From Deltaproteobacteria bacterium UBA6106 (GTDB taxonomy: Bacteria > Desulfobacterota > Syntrophorhabdia > Syntrophorhabdales > Syntrophorhabdaceae), in the NCBI GenBank assembly GCA_002428485.1, contig DIWM01000009.1, positions 51,183 through 62,486 on the forward strand: a DNA stretch of 11,304 bases, written 5' to 3'. A program made the position numbers and the translations under genes. Position 1 is the first letter of the stretch. Each line of letters begins with the position of its first letter. The notes below the pieces were generated by a model. It was not told the origin of the DNA. It did not search any database and worked only from the letters and a program-made list of their open reading frames with translations. Positions 6,632 to 11,304 of the stretch are shown one piece after another.

Positions 6632-6705
6632 GAGCCAAGAGCAGAGAGTTAAGAGCAAAGAGCTAAGGGTTTAACCCTACGCTCTCCGCTCCACACTCTT
6701 CGCTC
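6632..6705. repeat. imperfect palindrome between ahbC and hemB
   Basis: The left arm (6632-6671, repeated AAGAGC/GAGC words) and the reverse complement of the right arm (6673-6705) align with one 7-nt gap. They share GAGC, AAGAG, GAGC and AGGGTT blocks in the same order. The centre is AGGGTT-T-AACCCT (6666-6678). In RNA it could form a long stem between the two genes and act as an attenuator or processing site; in DNA it looks like a degenerate intergenic palindrome. The hemB Shine-Dalgarno (AAGGAG, 6709-6714) lies just outside it. Confidence 0.55.
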
Positions 6706-6719
6706 AATAAGGAGTCCAT

Positions 6720-7706
6720 ATGAACTTTCCTGAATACAGGCCAAGAAGGCTGAGAAAGAACGAAAAATTCAGAAAGATGATCGAGGAGACCACCATTTCC
6801 CCGCAGCACCTCATCTACCCGCTCTTTGTCAAGGAGATGCACGAGGAGAAGGTCCCTGTCCCGTCCATGCCCGACATATACCAGTTCTCCATAGAAGGGC
6901 TTATGCGCGAGGTCGAGGACGTGGTGAGCCTTTCCATACCGGCCATCCTCCTCTTCGGCATCCCTGAAAGGAAAGATGAAACAGGAAGCGGCGCCTATGA
7001 CGAGAACGGGATCATCCAGAAGGCAACAAAGCACATCAAGAAGCTTTTTGGCGACGACATCCTTGTTATTACCGATGTATGCATGTGCGAATATACGAGC
7101 CACGGCCACTGCGGGATCGTGAGGGACGGTGAAGTGGACAACGACGAGACATTGAAGCTCCTCGCGCAAAGCGCGCTGACGCATGCCGGGGCGGGCGCCG
7201 ATATGGTGGCGCCGTCAGACATGATGGACGGCAGGGTAAAGGCGATTCGCGCGATACTGGATAAGAACGGCTATCAGACGATCCCTATCATGAGCTACGC
7301 GGCAAAGTACGCATCAGCCATGTACGGTCCCTTCAGGGATGCCGCCGAATCGGCGCCCCAGTTCGGCGACAGGAAGGCATACCAGATGGCCCCTCCGAAC
7401 CAGAGGGAGGCCCTGCGGGAGATCCGCCTCGATATCGAAGAAGGTGCGGATATTATCATGGTAAAGCCGGCGCTCTTCTACCTCGATATCCTTGCCCTGG
7501 CGCGGCAGACATTCAACATACCCCTTGCCGCCTATTCGGTGAGCGGCGAGTATACAATGATAAAGACCGCCGCAACGAAGGGCCATCTCGATTATCAGAA
7601 GACCGTCCTCGAGGCCACGGTCAGCATCCGGAGGGCAGGGGCGGATATGGTCATCACCTACTTTGCCAAGGACATAGGAAGATGGGCGAAAGAGAATTCC
7701 CTCTGA
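6720..7706 (+). CDS. hemB: Porphobilinogen synthase (delta-aminolevulinate dehydratase)
   Basis: A 328-residue cytoplasmic enzyme that condenses two 5-aminolevulinate molecules to porphobilinogen, the first common ring precursor of siroheme and heme. The full length is typical of the family. The catalytic zinc site is of the cysteine type, DVCMCEYTSHGHCG, with Cys121, Cys123 and Cys131. The two Schiff-base lysines are present: Lys196 in SYAAKYAS and Lys249 in MVKPALFYLDI. Other family segments (RPRRLR at the N-terminus, PLFVKE, PSDMMDGR, AYSVSGEY) are intact. The start ATG has AAGGAG 5 nt upstream. The gene sits between the two radical SAM enzymes of the alternative heme pathway, and its 3' end overlaps the start of ahbD by 25 nt, indicating co-translation. 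Confidence 0.97.
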   Translation: MNFPEYRPRRLRKNEKFRKMIEETTISPQHLIYPLFVKEMHEEKVPVPSMPDIYQFSIEGLMREVEDVVSLSIPAILLFGIPERKDETGSGAYDENGIIQKATKHIKKLFGDDILVITDVCMCEYTSHGHCGIVRDGEVDNDETLKLLAQSALTHAGAGADMVAPSDMMDGRVKAIRAILDKNGYQTIPIMSYAAKYASAMYGPFRDAAESAPQFGDRKAYQMAPPNQREALREIRLDIEEGADIIMVKPALFYLDILALARQTFNIPLAAYSVSGEYTMIKTAATKGHLDYQKTVLEATVSIRRAGADMVITYFAKDIGRWAKENSL

Positions 7707-8707
7707 GGATGGTCGCGTGGGAACTGACCAGGAACTGCAACCTGAACTGTGTCCATTGCAGGGCAAAGGCAACCCTTGGCCCCCATCAGGGCGAGCTGAC
7801 AACTGAAGAATGTAAGAAGATCATCGACGACATCTCCTCTTTCGCGTCGCCGACGATCATCCTCACGGGCGGAGAGCCGCTCATGAGAGAGGACCTTTTC
7901 GAGATCATCCAATACGGCAACGAAAAAGGGCTTCGGCTTGTCATCGCCGTCAACGGGACGCTCCTCGATAAGGACAAGGCGCTGAAGCTCAAAGATCTGG
8001 GCATCAAAAGGGTCAGCATGAGCGTGGACGGAAAGGACGCCCTTTCACATGACGCATTCCGGGGCGTCCAGGGCTCCTTTGATGCCGTGGTAAAGGCGGC
8101 GAAGATATTGCGGGAGATCGGACTGCCTTTTCAGATCAACACCACCGTTACCCGCCTGAACGTGGAAGACCTCGGGGAGATATATGAATTTGTCAAGGCC
8201 GCAGGCGCTGTTGCGTGGCACGTGTTTCTCCTTGTCCCCGTGGGCAGGGGCGAGGGGCTGCGGGGCGAAGAGCTGAACGCGAAGATGTACGAGGACGTCC
8301 TTGAATGGCTTTATACGATAGAAAAGAAGAACGAGCTGGAGATGAAGGTGACCTGCGCTCCGCACTATTACAGGATCGTGAAGGAGAAGGGCGATACGCC
8401 GAAGAGCGCTGGATGCCTCGCAGGAAAGAGCTTCATGTTCATATCCAACAAAGGGATCGCCCAGCCGTGCGGGTATCTTGAAATGGATTCCGGGGATGTA
8501 AGAAAAGAAGGCGTTAAAAAGGTCTGGGAGAGATCGCCGGTCTTCGCGAAGCTCAGGGACCTCAGGTCGTACCAGGGCAAATGCGGCGCCTGTAAATTTC
8601 TCGCCATCTGCGGCGGTTGCAGGGCGCGGGCCTATGAGCTCCGCGGGGACATGCTCGGAGAGGAACCTTACTGCTCGTATATGCCGGCTCATAGCGAACA
8701 TCCGTAA
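7682..8707 (+). CDS. ahbD: Heme b synthase (radical SAM, AhbD)
   Basis: A 341-residue radical SAM enzyme. AhbD oxidatively decarboxylates two propionates of Fe-coproporphyrin III to vinyl groups, giving heme b without oxygen. The radical SAM cluster motif is Cys19-x3-Cys23-x2-Cys26 (RNCNLNCVHCRA), followed by LTGGEPLMRED and SMSVDGKD. The C-terminal half carries Cys225 (CAPHYYRI), Cys245, Cys263 (QPCGYLE), Cys301, Cys304, Cys310, Cys313 (ICGGCRARAY) and Cys331, a set expected for auxiliary Fe-S clusters. The phrase AWHVFLLVPVGRG is characteristic of AhbD as I recall it. The ATG at 7682 is preferred over the in-frame ATG at 7709 because AAGGA (7668-7672) stands 9 nt before it, inside the end of hemB. 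Translation is therefore likely coupled to hemB. Confidence 0.92.
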   Translation: MGEREFPLRMVAWELTRNCNLNCVHCRAKATLGPHQGELTTEECKKIIDDISSFASPTIILTGGEPLMREDLFEIIQYGNEKGLRLVIAVNGTLLDKDKALKLKDLGIKRVSMSVDGKDALSHDAFRGVQGSFDAVVKAAKILREIGLPFQINTTVTRLNVEDLGEIYEFVKAAGAVAWHVFLLVPVGRGEGLRGEELNAKMYEDVLEWLYTIEKKNELEMKVTCAPHYYRIVKEKGDTPKSAGCLAGKSFMFISNKGIAQPCGYLEMDSGDVRKEGVKKVWERSPVFAKLRDLRSYQGKCGACKFLAICGGCRARAYELRGDMLGEEPYCSYMPAHSEHP

Positions 8708-8717
8708 GGCGAAGAGC

Positions 8718-8730
8718 CCCATTAAATGGG
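8718..8730. repeat. short dyad CCCATT-A-AATGGG after ahbD
   Basis: Perfect 6-bp arms around one base, 11 nt after the ahbD stop codon. No T-run follows, so it is a poor terminator. The string ATTAAATGGG (8721-8730) recurs at 11289-11298 near the window end. Confidence 0.3.
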
Positions 8731-8751
8731 AAAGGTAAAATGTGAAATGTG

Positions 8752-8764
8752 GTAAACTTTTTAC
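8752..8764. promoter_or_regulatory. dyad GTAAA-CTT-TTTAC upstream of the tandem-repeat protein gene
   Basis: Perfect 5-bp arms, with outer TGAA (8743-8746) and TTCA (8765-8768) continuing the symmetry at unequal spacing. It lies about 30 nt before the ATG at 8796 and could be an operator for that gene. No convincing promoter hexamers could be assigned here. Confidence 0.3.
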
Positions 8765-8795
8765 TTCATATCGATAAGGATGTAAGGAGGAAAAA

Positions 8796-9230
8796 ATGAC
8801 GCACGAAGATGCCGGGAATTATGCGGGAAAGAGACGCGGTGTGAAATTGAATGAGACGATCGCCGCAAAGGTAAAGGAAAAGGTATCTGAAAATAAAATA
8901 TCCTGCTCCGAAGCCCACAGCATAGCGGCGGAGCTCAACGTTGACCCGGGTGAAGTAGGAATCGCTATCGACCTGCTTGAGGTTCGAATAATAAAATGCC
9001 AGCTCGGCCTTTTCGGACACGGGAAAGAGAAAAAGATCCCTGCGCTGCCCGATACAATAGATCCGGGGATCGAGCGGGCCATCACATCGGCCCTTGTCAA
9101 CGGGCTGCTCGCATGCTCTGCCGCATGGGATATTGCAAAAAGGTTTAATGTACCCAAGGCCATGGTCTCGGCAGTGTGTGAGAAGATGAAGATAAAGATA
9201 TCCCCATGTCAGCTCGGGGCATTCAAGTGA
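8796..9230 (+). CDS. Unrecognised tandem-repeat HTH-like protein with paired cysteines
   Basis: A 144-residue soluble protein that I do not recognise. Residues 20-74 and 90-144 align without a gap as two copies of one 55-residue unit (15 identities by eye). Each copy reads as a helix, then C-S-x-A-x2-IA, an N-V turn and another helix, as in a helix-turn-helix, and ends in C-Q-L-G-x-F. The cysteines fall at equal places: Cys37/Cys68 and Cys107/Cys138; a further Cys128 is unpaired. The linker 75-89 is rich in Lys and Pro. The start is fixed by AAGGAGG (8784-8790). It follows ahbD by 88 nt in the same direction. A DNA-binding regulator or a small metal, Fe-S or heme-binding protein are both possible. 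It lacks the overall Lrp/AsnC look of the AhbA/AhbB decarboxylase subunits. Confidence 0.85.
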   Translation: MTHEDAGNYAGKRRGVKLNETIAAKVKEKVSENKISCSEAHSIAAELNVDPGEVGIAIDLLEVRIIKCQLGLFGHGKEKKIPALPDTIDPGIERAITSALVNGLLACSAAWDIAKRFNVPKAMVSAVCEKMKIKISPCQLGAFK

Positions 9231-9243
9231 CCCGCTTATGCAT

Positions 9244-9322
9244 CAGCATGCCGCGAAAAGAACGAGGGATAGATGAACAGGCTTGAAAAAGAAAGATCCT
9301 CCTATCTGCAGCATGCCGCGAA
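9244..9322 (+). repeat. 14-bp exact direct repeat flanking the start of the DUF255 gene
   Basis: CAGCATGCCGCGAA occurs at 9244-9257, before the start codon, and again at 9309-9322 inside the gene, where it encodes QHAAN. Weaker similarity continues for some 15 nt. The copies are 65 bp apart and in different frames relative to the gene. It may be a relic of a small duplication at the 5' end. Confidence 0.5.
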
Positions 9323-11240
9323 CCAGAAGATAGACTGGTTCCCCTGGTCCGAGGAGGCATTCGAAAAGGCAAAGAGAGAAGACAAGCCTGTTTTCTTAAG
9401 CTCCGGTGCGACATGGTGCCACTGGTGCCACGTGATGGCAAAGGAATCCTTTTATGACGATGAGGTAGCGGGCATCCTGAATGAGCACTTTATTGCCATA
9501 AAGCTGGATCGGGATGAAAGGCCGGATATCGACAGGAGGTACCAGCAGGCCGTGGCGGCTATGGGCTTTTCCGGCGGCTGGCCTTTGAGCGTATTTCTCA
9601 CCGGAGACAAAAAGCCTTTTTACGGGGGAACCTATTTCCCGCCCGTTGATATGTACGGCAGGGCGGGATTCAAGACCATCCTCCTTGCCATAAGCGAGCT
9701 TTACAGGACAAAGAAGGACGAGATCTGCGAGCAAAGCGACCAATTTGTTGCCGTGCTCGATCAGCAGGATGCGGCGCCGGGCGAGATCAGCGCGGAAATT
9801 GCAGGCAACGCGGTGCATAGCATGCTTCCCCATATAGACAAATTTCACGGAGGTTTTGGCAAGACCCCCAAGTTCCCCATGTCGGGCGCGATCGAGTTCC
9901 TGCTGAACCGGTATTTTTTCACGAGAGAAGAAGGGCTAGGAGGCCTTCTGAAAAAGACGCTTGATGGTATGGCAAACGGCGGGTTCCACGACCAGCTTGG
10001 CGGCGGTTTCCACAGGTACTCGACGGATGAGGCCTGGGCCGTCCCTCACTTTGAAAAGATGACAGACGACAACGCATGGCTTTTAAGGAATTACATCGAC
10101 GCATATTCTCTTTTTGGCGACAGCCGCTACAGGGAGGTCGCGGAGGACATCCTCAGTTTTGTCAATAAAGAACTTTCTCATCCTGACGGCGGTTTTTATG
10201 CCAGCATGGACGCGGACGTTACGCCTGACGACGAAGGCGGCTATTTTACCTGGACCGATGAGGATCTTAAAAGGGTGCTCAGCGAAGATGAATATAAGGT
10301 CCTCTCTCTCTATTTTCTTCACGTGCTCAATTCCGTCCACCATGACCCGGAAAAGAAGGTGCTCTCGGTGATGATGACCATAGAGGAACTGTCCGGAAAG
10401 GTTGGCATGGATAGTGAGACTGTAAAGACCATTATCCGGCAGGGCAAGGCGAAGCTCCTCGCAGAGCGGGATACGCGCACAAAGCCTTTTATAGACAAGG
10501 CGCTCTACACATCCCTGAACGGCATGATGATCGCCGCCTACCTCAAGGCCTACAGGGTGTTGCAGGATGAAACGATCAGGGATCGCGCGCTGAAGGGCCT
10601 CGGTCGAATACTGGAGATCAATGTTGTGGATGATCGGTTATACCACTCCGAAGGGGTGGGGGCATTGCTCGACGACTATGTCTGTCTTGCCGACGCGCTG
10701 CTGTCGGCATATGAAGCAACAGGGATTGCAGCATATCTGGAAAAGGCGCAAAAGCTTCTGGACAGGTGCACAGAACTTTTCCACGATAAAGATAACGGCG
10801 GGTTTTTTGATACCGATGAAGAGGTTGTCGGCACGCGTTTGAAAGGGGTGGAGGACATTCCCCGACCATCTGCGAACGCCCTCGCAATCATGATCCTTGT
10901 AAAGTTCTCGCTCATTACCGGCGATGACAGGTACCGTCACCTTGCCGAAAGGTCATTGAAATTGTTTTCTCCTCAGGCACAGATCATAGGGCTCCACGCC
11001 GGATACTACTTCTGCGCAATGGACGCCTTTTTCCACACGCTGAAGCTCGATATCTCCGCGCAGCCCATGTCCCCCCTTGTGATGGAAGCCCTGAGAGCAT
11101 TCTATCCCTATACGGCGATCCGTTACGGCGGCGACGGAGGCAACATCATCCCTTGCGTCGGCAGCACCTGCTACGACCCCATCGACACTGCCGACGGGCT
11201 AAAGAGATTTTTTAAAATATTCCTAACTGAAAAAAACTGA
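9273..11240 (+). CDS. DUF255/YyaL-family protein with N-terminal thioredoxin-like domain
   Basis: A 655-residue protein, slightly shorter than the roughly 680-700 residues usual in this family. The N-terminal third (about 1-160) is the thioredoxin-like DUF255 domain, recognised by YLQHAANQKIDWFPW, the CHWC pair Cys49/Cys52 in ATWCHWCHVM, and KLDRDERPDID. The rest (about 180-655) resembles an (alpha/alpha)-barrel of the glycosidase/epimerase type, with GGFHDQLGGGFHRYSTD and PHFEKM as landmarks and two cysteines near the end, Cys628 and Cys633 (CVGSTC). The family includes B. subtilis YyaL and animal SPATA20; its biochemical role is not established. No signal peptide is seen, so it is probably cytoplasmic. 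The start ATG has GAGG at 9264-9267. It follows the tandem-repeat protein by 42 nt and may share its transcript. Confidence 0.92.
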   Translation: MNRLEKERSSYLQHAANQKIDWFPWSEEAFEKAKREDKPVFLSSGATWCHWCHVMAKESFYDDEVAGILNEHFIAIKLDRDERPDIDRRYQQAVAAMGFSGGWPLSVFLTGDKKPFYGGTYFPPVDMYGRAGFKTILLAISELYRTKKDEICEQSDQFVAVLDQQDAAPGEISAEIAGNAVHSMLPHIDKFHGGFGKTPKFPMSGAIEFLLNRYFFTREEGLGGLLKKTLDGMANGGFHDQLGGGFHRYSTDEAWAVPHFEKMTDDNAWLLRNYIDAYSLFGDSRYREVAEDILSFVNKELSHPDGGFYASMDADVTPDDEGGYFTWTDEDLKRVLSEDEYKVLSLYFLHVLNSVHHDPEKKVLSVMMTIEELSGKVGMDSETVKTIIRQGKAKLLAERDTRTKPFIDKALYTSLNGMMIAAYLKAYRVLQDETIRDRALKGLGRILEINVVDDRLYHSEGVGALLDDYVCLADALLSAYEATGIAAYLEKAQKLLDRCTELFHDKDNGGFFDTDEEVVGTRLKGVEDIPRPSANALAIMILVKFSLITGDDRYRHLAERSLKLFSPQAQIIGLHAGYYFCAMDAFFHTLKLDISAQPMSPLVMEALRAFYPYTAIRYGGDGGNIIPCVGSTCYDPIDTADGLKRFFKIFLTEKN

Positions 11241-11265
11241 ATAATCCCTCATCTCCTTTCTTTCT

Positions 11266-11304
11266 ATATTACCCACTTCGTGCATTGCATTAAATGGGTA
11301 ATAT
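11266..11304. repeat. perfect 10-bp inverted repeat at window end
   Basis: ATATTACCCA (11266-11275) and TGGGTAATAT (11295-11304) are exact inverted copies with a 19-nt loop, 25 nt after the DUF255 stop. The arms may extend past the window. It could be a terminator stem (T-run not in view), a regulator site or the end of a small element. Confidence 0.45.

Noticed and set aside
8045..8722. 225-residue open frame on the - strand
   Set aside because: Antisense shadow of ahbD, produced by its codon use; no motif.
8796..9230. AhbA or AhbB siroheme decarboxylase subunit
   Set aside because: The location is suggestive, but the protein is a tandem of two short cysteine-bearing units and lacks the single HTH plus ferredoxin-like domain of the Lrp/AsnC-type AhbA/B.

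Overview
The window reads as an anaerobic or microaerobic bacterium of the Desulfobacterota/Nitrospirota type (inference). The main reason is a siroheme-dependent heme b cluster (ahbC-hemB-ahbD), a route known from sulfate reducers, related anaerobes and archaea. The genus cannot be named from the sequence. All supported genes are on the + strand. No tRNA, rRNA, CRISPR array, transposase or phage gene was seen.

Layout. Positions 1-325 carry no gene. They hold the end of a GC-rich hairpin, a large imperfect palindromic element (73-205), and a good sigma70-type promoter (255-283) for an MFS permease (326-1600). A perfect extended -10 (1712-1720) precedes a tightly packed three-gene signalling operon: a membrane histidine kinase (1753-3210), a small TPR-like lipoprotein that starts inside the kinase gene at a TTG (3153-3587), and a sigma54-dependent response regulator (3592-4953). 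This gene order and the domain set resemble the enterobacterial QseE-QseG-QseF (GlrK-QseG-GlrR) envelope system. Directly after the regulator lies a 206-bp control region with a perfect TGTA-N10-TACA dyad, an array of ATTCC/GGAAT half-sites and a -24/-12 sigma54 promoter. It precedes a glycine-zipper lipoprotein gene (5160-5393), which is the obvious candidate target of the neighbouring regulator.

The heme cluster follows: ahbC (5444-6631, with a promoter placed so that the message may be leaderless), a palindromic spacer, hemB (6720-7706) and ahbD (7682-8707, overlapping hemB by 25 nt). HemB makes porphobilinogen at the head of tetrapyrrole synthesis. AhbC and AhbD perform the last two steps from didecarboxysiroheme through Fe-coproporphyrin III to heme b. 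The siroheme-forming enzymes and the AhbA/B decarboxylase are not in the window.

Next is an unrecognised 144-residue protein (8796-9230) built from two gap-free 55-residue repeats. Each repeat is HTH-like and carries the same pair of cysteines and a CQLG-x-F ending. Last is a DUF255/YyaL-type protein with an N-terminal thioredoxin-like CHWC domain (9273-11240). The window ends on a perfect 10-bp inverted repeat (11266-11304).

The points most worth a second look are the self-contained kinase/lipoprotein/regulator unit with its probable adjacent sigma54 target, and the tandem-repeat cysteine protein beside the heme genes.
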